Positions 22,041-33,490 of a stretch of DNA of 64,000 nt are shown one piece after another. The stretch comes from Lepisosteus oculatus (Eukaryota > Chordata > Actinopteri > Semionotiformes > Lepisosteidae): NCBI RefSeq assembly GCF_040954835.1, contig NC_090697.1:4538501-4602500 (forward strand). Direction: 5' to 3'. The stretch's first letter is position 1. The number at the start of each line of letters is the position of its first letter. The notes under the pieces are model-generated. The model was given only the letters and a program-made list of their open reading frames with translations. It did not search any database and was not told the DNA's origin. The position numbers and the translations under genes were made by a program.

Positions 22041-23045
22041 AAGTTGGGGTTTATGAATACTTATTTTAATTATTGACTATACCATTCGGTCAACTCCTGA
22101 TTTTCACCAGTTTCGTAACCATATATTTTCTAAAAAATTCGAAAAAACCACGGGAGGGTGTCTAGACCTTATCGGATGATCCAGAACAATAGGCAATAGC
22201 CTATTATCTATTATCTATATAATGAATATAAATAAGTTCAACATAGGGGACACTTTTAACCTTAAATGTGAAACAAGTACAGGAGATCACAATAAACAAA
22301 TTAAGGAAAATTTGTTTAGGATGAAGGAAACACTTTACTCGGGGTAGTGGATAACCTGCGGACACCCCTGGCTGTGTTGCAATAAGCAGCTTCATGACTG
22401 TAACACATACACTGAATTTCTTTAAAACTTTTAAAACCAAAGATTGCAAACCACTTCACATATAAGAAGGTGCACAATTAATCCACTCCTGAAGTACAGA
22501 ACCCTGAAGTGTGATGGGGATATCAAGATGATAGCAGGGGAAGACTTCTCAAGAGTAGCAGCCCCAGGACACAGTAAACCAAGTAAGCAAGTGAGAAATG
22601 ACTTTTCTGGTTGAAGAGAGGAAGAACTTTAAGCAGGCCAGATCATTCTGCAGAAATTCATGCTGTACTGCATGTTGTGACACCATGGGGTTGATGGTGG
22701 AGGATGTGTTCCAAGTGGGTTCACAGGAATTGACATGCCCCTACAGCCTGTTGGGGAACTTTCGGCACTATTTTTCCCCTATTAAACATTATCTGCTCCG
22801 AGCTTAGTGTTTTATATGCTCCTTCATCATGGTACCTAAAACAAGGAACATAATATTTGATTTGCTTTTTCTCATTCCATCAGAGCTATTTTACTTATTA
22901 ACTATCTCTGAGCTCTCGGTTTGCAGATTCTCAGGCTCTGAGTCCCGTACAAATAATATGTCATCCTACATGTCATCATGGATCTCACACCTCTGTCCTT
23001 CACCTGTCTGACCTCCACTGTGTTACTCTTTGAGGATGACATTGC
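22041..23045. other. intergenic, no gene recognised
   Basis: Only short frames and no convincing repeat ends. Nothing in this stretch could be assigned to a family. Confidence 0.4.
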
Positions 23046-23047
23046 CA

Positions 23048-23240
23048 GCAGCCATATCACCCTTCAACTCACAACTGGCAGCCCACTGAAACTAAGCAGG
23101 TGTGAGACTGGTCAGTAACTGGATGGGAGACTTCTGGGAAAGCTAAGGCTGCTGCCGGAAGAGTTGTTAGTGGGGCCAGCAGGGGGTGCTCACCCTGTGG
23201 TCTGTGTGGGTCCTAAAGGGGACACTATACTGTAAAAAGG
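23048..23240 (+). mobile_element. 5S-rRNA-derived SINE, head and first body part
   Basis: The first 110 bases resemble vertebrate 5S rRNA: AACTAAGCAGGTGTGAG, CTGGTCAGTAACTGGATGGG and AGACTTCTGGGAAAGC correspond to the internal promoter region. The SINE body follows (GTTAGTGGGGCCAGCAGGGG). The copy breaks off before the tail. Confidence 0.9.
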
Positions 23241-23269
23241 TGCTGTCCTTTGTACTGTACTTCGCCATT

Positions 23270-23735
23270 TACCCACAGTTTTTAATTTGGGTATGTGCGA
23301 ACAGTAATCCTGGGGACAACATCTTCTGTGCATTTGCTGATATACTGTCGCTAGTAGCATATTCCAGGTTAATGTCGTTCCCGGCAGCTTCGCAAAAAAT
23401 CCACCAGTCAGTGGTAGCAAAGCAGTGACTTAGAATAGAGCCCGATTCCTCTGACCAGCGCTGAATTGTCCTTTTTAGCAGGCTTCTCCTGCTTGAGTTT
23501 CTACCTATAGGCAGGGAGTAGCAGGATGGAGGTCTGATCGGATTTGCTGAAAGGAGGTCGGGGGTCGTGCTTTGTATCCATCCTGGAAGGGAGTGTAAAC
23601 ATTGTCCAACGTGTTTGTTCTGCGTGATGGACAATTTATATGCTGATGCAGGTTTGACATGATTTTCTTCAGGTTCGCGCCATTGAAGTCCCCCACTGTG
23701 ATAAATGCGCCCTTGGGGGGCATACCTCTGGGATA
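23270..23735 (-). mobile_element. LINE endonuclease-domain fragment, CR1/L2/Rex1 group
   Basis: Minus-strand frames, with one or more frameshifts, give AFITVGDFNGANLKKIMSNL, a QHINCPSRRTNTLDNVYTPF segment, and QRWSEESGSILSHCFATTDW. These are the end of the apurinic endonuclease domain and the linker, matching the region just upstream of the part preserved at 21262. No RT is left. Confidence 0.8.
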
Positions 23736-25144
23736 CTTAGGATACACTGTGCTATAATGTTTAGCAAGGTATTGTAGGTGTTTTGTGCATTTACTGGGAC
23801 AATTATTAATTGTATCACTAAGTCACAAAATGATTCTTCGATGGATATTAGAAAACCAACTTTGCAGAACAACTTAGCAAAGCACACACACAGATACTAA
23901 TACATGAGAATACATTTATTAATACATAAAATGTGCATATAAACATAACAGATCTTGTAGTGAGGGTTAGCAGAATACAAAAGGTATATACTGTATTTAA
24001 TCACAAAGAGACACATACATTCAGTATACCATTCATTTATACCATTTCATTAATGAGCTTTGATTACAACTTCTACATTAGATACTCAAAAGTAACTACA
24101 TCACTCATATGGGACATCAACTGGGGTTGAGGTAGCAATTGATTTCTCGAGCTGTAATGCAGAATGTTGAATACTCATCCAATTTATGTGGATTCAAATC
24201 TCCTGCGGATACAAAGGAACAGCGACAGGCTGTTGCTGCGTCCAATCTGCGTCCTCTGGCCTGGTGCCAGGCAGTCCTGGTTCGGCGTGAGGTGTGGGAG
24301 AAGGAGGGAGATACTCCTGCTGCAGCGCACTAGCAGTGACTCTCTGAAGACTGGCTAGTTAGTCCTGGCTGCACTAGCAGAGATTGTGCACATGAAAAGT
24401 GACTGCGGGTCCAAGCAAGTCACACTCTTTAGATGGGAAGAAGACCGGTTCACTCCCGATGTAGCGCTAGTCCTGAATCCTGAGATTCAGCTGTCGACAA
24501 TTCCGACCGTAGTTCACTCGTTGATCAGGCGAGTGTTCGCAGTGGAGTACCGGCGGTTCACGAGGCTTGCTGCTGGGCTAACCTCAGGCGGATCCTTTGA
24601 TTCGAGTGGGTGACCCCCGGTCTCGACTCTTAGAACAAATTAAAATCCTGGCACTCGGACACACTGGGCCGTCACGTGATTGTCCGAGATGAGTCTGAGA
24701 ATGTCCTGGAGGGGCACCTTCTGGGCCCTATGCTGCCTGTTTTATCTGGAGGAACTACGGTCATTTATTTGTTGAAAGTCCTGCGGGCATTTGAGACCCA
24801 TATGGGGTTACCCTGCCCTGCCAGTTCCTGATTGGCTGATCAAGGTGGAGGATAAGTAACAATGTTCTCCGACATTAGGGATGTAAACAACCTGGGACAA
24901 GTCTCTCCTACGGAATCTCCCAGACAGTAAGGCACCAGAGATGACAATTCATCAGGGTGGCTGGAGAATCTCAGCCTTAGGAGTTGTTCCTTATCAGGAA
25001 ACTCTATCAGCTAGAAAAACACCTTAAATCTGAACCTAATGGAATGGCCTCTCTGTGTACAGCACCACTGAGATGAGGGAGAGAGGGACTGGCAAGGGAG
25101 CAGCAAACTTAATTCCTGTATTATAAATAAGCCTTGCCACTACA
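23736..25144 (-). repeat. R3 repeat, long copy (LTR-like)
   Basis: It matches 30556-31860 in opposite orientation across about 1.3 kb, including the block TCACAAAATGATT near 23830, the GAATACTCATCCAAT block near 24170 and the terminal block ending CTTGCCACTACA at 25144. The length, TG start on the minus strand and absence of coding sequence suggest a long LTR, treated here as a fossil. It looks broken by several changes relative to its partner. Confidence 0.55.
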
Positions 25145-25199
25145 GTATTAAAAAAATATTAAAAAAAAAATAAAAAAGTATTTTTTTTAAAAAAAAGAG

Positions 25200-25520
25200 C
25201 CAATGGGAAATTTGGCCAGGATACCAGGGTTACACCCTACTCTTTTCAAGAAACACCCGGGGAATTTGAATGACCACAGAGGATCAGGACCTCACTTTTA
25301 CATCTCATCTGAAAGACGGTGCCCGTTTACAGTATAGTGTCCCCGTCACTATACTGGAGCATTAGGACCCACTTGGGCCACAGGGTGAGCAGCCCCTGCT
25401 GGCCCCACTAACACCTCTTCCAGCAGCAACCTAGTTTTTCCCAGGAGGTCTCTCAGCCAGGTACTGACCAGGCTCACACCTGCTGAGCTTCAGTGGGCTG
25501 CCAGTTGAGAGACCCAGGCC
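25200..25520 (-). mobile_element. 5S-rRNA-derived SINE, minus strand, tail missing
   Basis: Read on the minus strand it has a 5S head (CTCAGCAGGTGTGAGCCTGG, TCAGTACCTGGCTGAGAGAC) at about 25520-25430 and then the body GTTAGTGGGGCCAGCAGGGG to the ATTTCCCATTGGC block. An A/T-rich simple stretch at 25145-25198 replaces the tail. Confidence 0.88.
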
Positions 25521-27259
25521 CACTTTAATAGGGCTGTTGTTGAAGTTAAGAGTTCATTTTAATGGTTCATTTTAACCCCAGACAGGGAATGTGACATTAT
25601 TGTTGAATGTGCTGTACTACATAACATTGCCACCCTGAGGTCCTCCCCTCAACCTGAACCCTGTATTCAAAAAGGTAGGAGAGCTGTGACAGACCATCAG
25701 GAATGAGCACATTATAGTTAAATGGTGACCTAATTTTTAGGATTTTTCTTCCTATTATAAGTAGGTCACATTTTACCTGGCTTAAGACTTTCTGCAACTT
25801 GGGGGAAAAAGCTTCACCCATATTATTTGATACACAACACAAAGTTGGGGAAAAACACAATGACCCAATAATGGAGGAATGCGTTCTTTATTGTGTTGAT
25901 GATTATGATATTCTTGTATTTTGTCTTGACCATTGTGATCCAGATCTTCCCATTGTGATCCAGCTAATGTATACATTACTGGATAAAAATAATATTATAC
26001 AACTACACAATGGCTTTAACTGGAGCTCCACTTCAGGGCCATAATAATGTAAGTTAAGTAATGCAATACGTGTGTGCTCATTCCATTTTTATAGTTTTGT
26101 CTAATTTGAGATATTTTACTGCATTTCATAAATAACTTTTGCTCTCAATTTATTAGTGATTCTTTGCCAGGCGTCTGCAGCAGTTATGGGCAACAGATTT
26201 TACCCCCTCATAGTTTTCCATAAGGAGCCATAATTCATATTCTCCGAATAAAGACATAATACATTCTTTGCTGTTTGCCTTGGTTTTGTTGGTGCAAAGG
26301 AGTCAAGGCTTGACACTCCTGCCTCCTGAGAGTGGCACATTTACTCTGATTGATAAACCCTGTGTGGCTTTAAACTGACAACTGAAACCCGAGTTTGCCG
26401 TTGTGATGCTGCAGCAAACCTGAAGTCAGTAATCTGGTTAATTCAATCTGGCTATCTAGAGAAAATCTTGAACAAGTTAAACCTGTTTCATGAGTCCATA
26501 GCTGTGTATTGTTAGACCACCAGCCTCCTTCAGCTGTGGTCTCATAACAACGCATGTTTCTCTCCAGAGTGATCTACATTCCTGACAATCACACCCTCTA
26601 TTATGTTGCAATACATTGTGTTTATTTTGTTCTTAAGTTTGACATTTTATATACTTTTAACTAAATACTGCATAAGTTTAACTCATTGTGTTAATATTCC
26701 CTCTTATATTTAATAAATATTCCCTCTTGTATTTGATAAGAGTGTTTGTCAGAAATTCATGATCAGAAAGCAAACTCTCCTGATGAGAGCTGCTCCTATC
26801 CTGGAAGTACAGAGTGAAGCAATTAAGTACAAATAAAATTGGGAGAATCTCTACAGTACACTTGAACTATAAATACAAATGTAACTAATCAATATTTTTT
26901 ACTATTTTTTAATTAAGTTAATACATTGTATGCAATCAAAAACAGAATACATTCCATAACAGTATACAGTAGATAAGAAAGCATCAAGTCATATCATCAT
27001 ACTGGTATAAATACTGATTTTTTTAGCAGAAATTCATTTATATAAGAAAGCCAAATATCCTGGTGAGAGCTGTTCCTATCATGGGATTGAAGGTGGATTG
27101 AGAGCACAAAAATTCTGCATCTAATGAATGTTACAATGAATGTCAAAACTGGTACAATTTCTGAAAAGAAATCTAATCAAGAAAAATATAGATCCTAAAA
27201 TGATACATTCATGCACCTTACAGTTCTAATGGAAAAGTACTGAGAGTAGCAGTACATAC
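25521..27259. other. 3' flank of the 27260 TAAR and intergenic DNA
   Basis: No gene recognised. Frames at 25597-26044 are short and show no family features. The 26600-27250 part is AT-rich and lies directly downstream of the minus-strand receptor. Confidence 0.4.
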
Positions 27260-28282
27260 CTACGAGTGCTCAGGAAATACGTTCAGCCTAGATGATGCTG
27301 TATTAAAAATCTGAAGTGTTAAAATTAGATTCACAGACTTTTGAAACCATGGGTAAATCAGAGCATAAATTATAGGATTGAGAGAAGAATTTAAATATAC
27401 TAACCAATTTAGAAAATTAACATCTACTGAAGAAGGAGATAAAAAATTATCAGCATTAACAAAACTTTTTACAAAATATTTACATAAATACAATACAAAA
27501 AAAACAATTACAGTTCCTACTGTTCTTGCAGCTTTTCTTTGAGATTTGGTAGAAAGTTCAGAATTATTTTTTTTAGAAACTGTTTGTCTCTTAACCAAAT
27601 CACCAATTTTAGCATGTCTTCTAGCCACAACAAAGATTTTTCCATATAATAATAATATCACAGAGCATGGCAGAATAAATACAGCAATTAAATCAGCTAT
27701 ACTCCAGGCTTCACTGATCCCAAACTTACATTCTCCAAGACATATATTTGTTTTTCCTGTACTGCTAATATTTCCATTAAAATAAATGAGTGCCAAATTG
27801 TATAGAACTGCAAACAGCCACACAAACACTATAAACAATCTTGTTGCTTTTACTGTTACTCTGGTGGAATAAAGTAAAGGGTCACACACAGCCAAATACC
27901 GGTCTATAGCTATACAAGCAACATTATAAAATGAAACAGAAAATATGATGTAACCAATTGTGTTGTAAAATATGCAGTTAATTGTATCAAAATACCAACA
28001 GGTCTCTATTAAAAGAATTAAGCAAAAGGGCAACACAGTCAGTCCAGTTAGAAAATCTGCCACAGCCAGAGAGAGCAGGAGGAGGTTAGTTGGTGTGTGG
28101 AGCTGCTTGAAGTGAGAAATAGAGATGATTACCACCAGGTTTCCACACACTGCCAGTAACACGACTGCTACTGCAGAAGTGTACATCACCACATAGGTGA
28201 CTGTAGATCGCACTTCTTTAATACAAGATGAGTTGTCAGCCTGAAAGCAATACTGTACTGCTTGAAATTGTGTTACTTCCAT
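27260..28282 (-). CDS. TAAR, intact, 340 aa, minus strand
   Basis: A single-exon olfactory amine-type GPCR. Landmarks: N-glycosylation DNSSC near residue 17, N1.50 in VCGNLV, D2.50 in AVADF, TM3 cysteine C103, DRY (127-129), W4.50 in FVWLF, P5.50 at 205, and NPIIYALIYPWFQKS in TM7. Position 3.32 is Gly110. Asp197 occupies 5.42 (SIADLIAVFILP). TM6 reads FFVLYLCKYFVKSF, so the almost universal Pro6.50 and Trp6.48 are both absent, while the frame is otherwise clean. It is the most diverged intact copy here and shares the MEV N terminus and the ICL3 style with the 58462 gene. It is transcribed opposite to the SD1 and SD2 genes and is preceded by its own promoter block at 28480-28444. Confidence 0.94.
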   Translation of the reverse strand: MEVTQFQAVQYCFQADNSSCIKEVRSTVTYVVMYTSAVAVVLLAVCGNLVVIISISHFKQLHTPTNLLLLSLAVADFLTGLTVLPFCLILLIETCWYFDTINCIFYNTIGYIIFSVSFYNVACIAIDRYLAVCDPLLYSTRVTVKATRLFIVFVWLFAVLYNLALIYFNGNISSTGKTNICLGECKFGISEAWSIADLIAVFILPCSVILLLYGKIFVVARRHAKIGDLVKRQTVSKKNNSELSTKSQRKAARTVGTVIVFFVLYLCKYFVKSFVNADNFLSPSSVDVNFLNWLVYLNSSLNPIIYALIYPWFQKSVNLILTLQIFNTASSRLNVFPEHS

Positions 28283-28443
28283 GAAATTGTAAAAATAAGA
28301 ATAACAAGCTTATCAATATTTAAGCACCTTAAAGAAAATTCATAAATATTGTATACAGCAAACATAGATGCAATGTATACTGATTAGAATAACATGAATG
28401 TCTTTGCCTTCCACTCAGTGTCTATCCTTTGAAGTTTGTATGA

Positions 28444-28480
28444 CATTTATATCGGTAGCTGTTGCCCCCTCCTGCTGCTA
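28444..28480 (-). promoter_or_regulatory. TAAR promoter block
   Basis: On the minus strand AGCAGCAGGAGGGGGCAAC is followed by ATATAAATGTC, about 165 bp before the ATG at 28282. The ATATAAATGTCATAC end is shared with the blocks of the 4767 and 58462 loci. Confidence 0.65.
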
Positions 28481-28594
28481 ATAAACCTTGATGACTCCTC
28501 TGTTTCTTTAATGACACCTGTTATCCTGGGGTTATGTGAGGAGCCTAGAGAACAGCCACATCCTCAGAGTAAACTAGGAGTAAACAGAAAAAGA

Positions 28595-29150
28595 CAAAAA
28601 CAAGGATGTCATGGTAGTGGAATGGTTAGCATTGGAGCTTTGCAGGACTGGAGCTCCTGATTCACTTTTGGACCGGGGCTGTGGAGTCTGTGCGGAGTTT
28701 GTATGTTCTCCCCATGTTAACTAGGTTTTTGCCACATGCTCCTGTTTCCTTCCATAGTCCAAAGACATACTGGTAGGTAAATCGGCACTGGTGTGAATGT
28801 GCTGGTGTCTTGTGATGGATGTTGTAATGTCCAGGGCACTTCCTGTCTTTTACCCATCCATTTTCTACCTGCTTAACCTAATACAGGGTCCGAGGGACAT
28901 CTTAGCCAACCCAGCAAGCACTGCGGGCAAGTCATTACACACCCTGGACTCACACCAGGGCCAATTTTCCCAGGAGCCAAATAACCTACAGTATTTTGTC
29001 TGTGGAAGGAAACTAGAGCAACTGGAGGAAACCCACAAACACAGTGAGGACATACTGTACATACTCCACAAATATAACATCCCAGGTCTAGAATTGAACT
29101 CAGGGCCCCAGTGCCACAAGGTAGCATGGTCAACCGTACAACTCTGAATT
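28595..29150. mobile_element. head-to-head pair of one tRNA-type SINE
   Basis: The plus-strand copy (28595-28860) has an A-box-like TGGTTAGCATTGG and the block GGAGTTTGTATGTTCTCCCC, CCAAAGACATACTGGTAGGT. The second copy (28861-29150) is the reverse complement of the same family (GGCCAATTTTCCCAGGAGCC, GGAGGAAACCCACAAACAC, ATTGAACTCAGGGCCCCAG). Together they form a large imperfect palindrome. Confidence 0.75.
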
Positions 29151-29439
29151 AATTTTATTTTTACCCTTTTTAGCCCTTTTTGTTCCTGGTTTTCTGTTCC
29201 TTTAGGCATGTGGCTGTGCTGTCCAGAGCCTCCAAGCTATTGAGTTCGGTAGAGAGGTCGGGACCCCGCTCTCTGCCTGGACTCTGCAGATGATTCCCTC
29301 AGGTCAGTCTCCAGTGAAGTCCACTGACCGCATACACTGTCCTCATCTCAGCTGGAGACCTCCAAAGAGTCCGGCTTCTGAATGTTGTGCTTCTTCGATT
29401 ACCAGCTCATCTCTTATTTTGGCCTAAGAAGGCATTTTT

Positions 29440-29915
29440 TTAGCGTTCAATCCTTAGAAGCAGTCTGGGGTTTTCTGGGTGATTAGGATGTTAGGATTCA
29501 GAAATGCCTTGTTTTTTACATACTGTAAATATAGTAACTTGTGTGTTGTATGTTTTGTTAAAATAAGATCAGATCACTTTATTGGCCATATAAAATTTCT
29601 TGTATTAGGAATTTTCTTTTTCCCATATCCCAACTTGCTCTCCATGAGACACACAGACAGGGAGAGAAGCTGGGGGTCAGAGCGCAGGGTCAGCCATTTA
29701 TATTGCACCCCTGGAGCAGCTGGGGTGAAGGGCCTTGCTCAGGGTCCCAACAGAGTAGGATTTCTCTGCCGGTCGCAGGATACAAACCAGCAACATTCTA
29801 GCCACAGGCACAGATCCTTATCCACAGAGTTATGTGTAGCATAGTGTTTGTCTTGTCAATATGAATTAACATTTGTTTAAACAAGTGTGTCTGGATTATT
29901 ACTATTTTCACCAAA
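29440..29915 (+). repeat. R2 repeat copy split by a SINE
   Basis: GAAATGCCTTGTTTTTTACA and AGTAACTTGTGTGTTGTATG on the left (to about 29560) and ACATTTGTTTAAACAAGTGT on the right (from about 29846) match the uninterrupted copy at 21869-22040. Confidence 0.5.
29564..29845 (-). mobile_element. tRNA-derived SINE, nested in R2
   Basis: On the minus strand the 5' end reads TGTGGATAAGGATCTGTGCC, then GCTGGTTTGTATCCTGCGAC (degenerate B box), then CCTGAGCAAGGCCCTTCACC and GCTCCAGGGGTGCAATATAA, a core typical of fish tRNA SINEs, and ends in CCAATAAAGTGATCTGATC. Its insertion splits the R2 repeat. Confidence 0.75.
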
Positions 29916-30555
29916 GCTATGCCAAAAAATAAATAATTCATATGCCTTTAATTATACTAACCACTTGGGTATATTCTGAGAAATCACTTACAAGTTGGAA
30001 GATCTGAATATTTTTTTTACTTATTGACTAAACCACTCAGTCAATTCCTGAAATTCACCATTTCATAATCCTGCATTTCTAACAGTCACAAATGCAGCCA
30101 TAAGGTACTGTACAATCTAGTTGTGAGTGTATTATTTTCACATAAAAAACTTTACCTAGCATTTCATAATAGTTCATAGGTGTTGTTAATTTTATTTTTT
30201 TAAACTGAAGAAGTCACCAAAGGTGTTTCTCATCGTAACATTTTTAAATAGACAGTTCAAAGGACTTGAAATATTTGATCCATCTTTTGAGCCAGGTATT
30301 TAAAAATTTTAGAAAGAGCAACTCCCTGCATTAAAAGACCAATACTGTATTATTTTATGCAGGGCAAATACAGAAACATTGAAAAGTACAAGAAAATTGC
30401 ATTATACAGTATGATTTGTTACAGTACTATGTACTAAATTGACCTTAGTAGTTAATATCTGCAAAACAAAATTAGAAACACTTCCATATCACACATACAG
30501 ACTTCAGTAGTATACAGACTTCAGTAGTATTTGAAAATATTTTTATCTGTTAACT
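29916..30555. other. intergenic, no gene recognised
   Basis: AT-rich, short frames, several TACAGTA/TACTGTA words between 30104 and 30425. No family match. Confidence 0.4.
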
Positions 30556-31860
30556 GTAGCGGCCAGGCTAATTAAAGTACAGGAATTAAGTTTGCTGCTC
30601 CCTCGCCAGTCCATCTCTCCATCATCTCAAGTGGTACTAGATACAGAGAGGCCATTCCATTTGGTTCACATTTAAGGTGTTTTTCTAGCTGATAGTGTGT
30701 CCTGATAAGAAACAACTCCCAAAGCTGAGACACATCAACTACCCTAACAAATGGTTATCTCTGGAGCCTTAAAGTCTGGGATTCCAAGGGAGAGTCTTAT
30801 TCAAAGTTGGTTTACAAATCTAAGGTCAGAGGGCATGGTTACTCATCGTCTGCCAATAGGAACTGGTAGGGCAGGTTAACCCCACGTGGGTCTTGAATGC
30901 CCATGAAACTTTCGACCAATGAACAACCGGTAGGTCCTCCAGGTAAAACAAGCAGTGCAGAGCCCCTCAGGGCACCTGCTGGACATTTCTCAGACAGAGC
31001 TCCTCCTGAACATCCTCAGACTCAGCTCTGAACCACTACATAACGGCCAGTGTGTCCGAGTGCAGGACTTTCCTTTTTTCCAAGAGTCGAGGACAGAGGT
31101 TGCCGGAGCGTATTCAAAGGATCCACCCGAGGTTAGCATCAGCAGCAAGCCTCGTGAACAGGTCTGAACTGTGGACAGCTGAATAAGTATTCAGAACTAG
31201 CGCTTCATCAGGAACTAACCGGTCTTCTTATTGACCTGCTGGGACCCGCAGTCACTTTTCTCCTGAGCACAACTTTGCTAGTTAAAGCCAACACTAACTA
31301 GCAAGTCTTCAGAGAGCAGCACATCACAAGAACTTCTCTCAAGCCGCACAGCACAGCTTGGCACAGAGCCAGAGAGCGCGGATTGGACAGCAACAAGCCC
31401 GCAACTGTTTCTTTGTGCCCGCAGGAGATCTGAATCCCCAGAGATTGGATGAGTATTCAACTTCACTGCATTACAGCTCGAGAATTCAATTGTTATCCCA
31501 ACTAGTTGATATCAATTTAATTCCTAAGAGTTATGTACTCGTTTCGAGTATCTAATGTAGAAATTTTAACCAAGTTCAATTACGAAACGGTCTAAATGAA
31601 TGATATACTGAACATATGTCCCTCTTGGTATTTGTAACTCTTTGTGATTGAATATATACCTCTTGTATTCTGCTAACCCTCACAATAAGATCTGTTATGT
31701 TTATATGCACATTTTATGTATAGATAAATGTATTACTACCCGTGTGTGTGCGTTGTTTGAGTTATCCCGCAAGGTTGGATTCTAATACCATCAGTCACAA
31801 TCATTTTGTGACTTGCTGATACAATTAATAGTTGTCCCAGTTAAGCACAAAATCTATATT
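30556..31860 (+). repeat. R3 repeat, long copy (LTR-like)
   Basis: It starts TGTAGCGGCCAGGC and matches 23736-25144 in reverse complement over almost its whole length. A stretch near 31850 (TTTACTGGTGCCTCG) after the shared part could be a primer-binding site, which would fit a long LTR on the plus strand, but this is only suggestive. No coding part remains. Confidence 0.55.
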
Positions 31861-31969
31861 TACCTATATTTACTGGTGCCTCGTGAGAGAATGCCTACAT
31901 AACTAAAGAAATGTTGAAGAGAATATCTTCCGTATTGTATTTGAATTGGAACATTTTTAAAATAATACA

Positions 31970-33490
31970 TCCACCTATACATGTTCTAACCACTTTATCC
32001 AGTACAGGGTCATGGGAGAGTGGGAGCAACATGAGCAAAGGCAGGGTACACCCTGTACGGAATGCAAATCCTTCACAGCGCACACAGACATAAACACACT
32101 CAAATCAAGGCCAATTTACCTAGAAGCTAGTGTCGCGTCCTACGCTGTCCTGGTCCTAGTTTCCCTGTTCTTTACTTGTCCCTCCGGTGTGTCTTTGTCT
32201 GGGGCTATATATTTCGGGGTCACCCTTTCCTCCTTGCTCAGCATTCTGATGTCTTGAGACCCACCTAGCACCAGGTCGTCTTCTCCACCGCCTTAGGGCA
32301 TAGGTTTCTACCCGACATCATCTGACCATCTGAGCCCGGGCTAACCCCCATTTTGCCACTACGCATAGGGTCTTTAGTGCTCTCCTGCCATTCCATGGCA
32401 TGCCTTTCCAACATCCGTGACAGAATCCTAAACCTTACTTTTGTTTTCCCGCATCGCTTTTTTTCAGTTCTCCTATTCTAATCGCGGGATGCCACCTCCC
32501 GACATCCGTGCCTGTGAGCGGGTCAGTCAGTGGTATGTCTTTCCGACATCTGCGTACGAATACCTGGCTTTCCTCGGGATGTCACTCCTGGCATCCGTGA
32601 TAGAATGTTGAACATGTTTTTTTTGTTGTTACTTTGTTTTTTTCTCTTGGTGTTTTGGTTTCTCACTTCCTGGTTTCTGTGTTCCCTGGTCTCTCCGACC
32701 CCTGTTTCTCTGGACTCTTGGTTCCTGTTGTGTGTGGTTTGTTGGCCTGATCTCCCAGGTTTATTTTTGTTGTGTGTGCTTTTGTATGTGTTTTTTGTCT
32801 TGCTCCCTGGAGCTCCGCCCGGCCCCCCCTTCATCTACTGAATAAAGGTTTTTACCCTGGAGAAGAGGGTAGCTCTCAGCCGTGGACTCCCAGAGGTTTC
32901 CTTTCAGTTAAATTATGAACTGAAAATTATTAAATTTAAAGTTTTTCCTCTCCCCAGTGCGGTGCAGTCCATTTGTTTTTTGGGCATCAGGAGCCGCCCG
33001 TGAAGAGGAGAGGGGTACTGTCAAGCCCTGTATAGCTAGAGGGCACTCCTACTCTGTCCTGTTCCTAGTTTCCCTGTGTTTTGCTTGTCCTTCTGGTGAG
33101 TCTTTGTTTGGGGCTATATATTTCAAGGTCACCCTTTCCTCCTTGCTCAGCATCGAGGTTCAGATGTCTTGAGGCCCATTTAGCACCAGGTCATCTTCTC
33201 CACGGCCTCAGGGCATAGGTTTCTACCCGACATCGTCTGAACATCTGAGCTCGGGCTAACCCCTGTTTTGCTGCTACGCATAGGCTCTCCTTTGCTCTCC
33301 TGCAATTCTACTGCATGCCCTTTCCGATATCCGTGACAGCTAGTTAACCCACCAGTAAGTCTTTGGACTTTTGGAGTACCTGGAGGAAACCCATCTGAAC
33401 ATGGGAGAACAAGCAAAGTTCACACAGATCACACCCCAGGAATTGAACTAAAACTAGTTGCACTAGTCATTTGACCACCAGAGAGTAAGG
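31970..33490 (-). mobile_element. tRNA-type SINE split by an LTR element
   Basis: Two halves of the SINE seen at 28861-29150 lie on either side of an insertion: 31970-32130 (TCCAGTACAGGGTCATGGG, AAGGCCAATTTACCTAGAAG) and 33339-33490 (ACCCACCAGTAAGTCTTTGG, GGAGGAAACCCATCTGAAC, GGAATTGAAC). The break carries a 5-bp duplication GCTAG on both sides (32126-32130 and 33339-33343). Confidence 0.8.
32131..33338 (+). mobile_element. short LTR element without coding interior
   Basis: Two direct repeats of about 290-320 bp (32131-32422 and 33019-33338), each beginning TGTC and ending GTGACA, enclose about 600 bp with no gag or pol reading frame. A purine-rich tract (about 33000-33015) lies immediately before the second repeat, and a 5-bp target duplication GCTAG flanks the whole. 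This is the build of a small non-autonomous (TRIM-like) LTR element, probably mobilised by a Ty3/gypsy-type relative. It looks whole at its ends. The two repeats differ by several substitutions and small length changes, so it is old. Confidence 0.75.
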
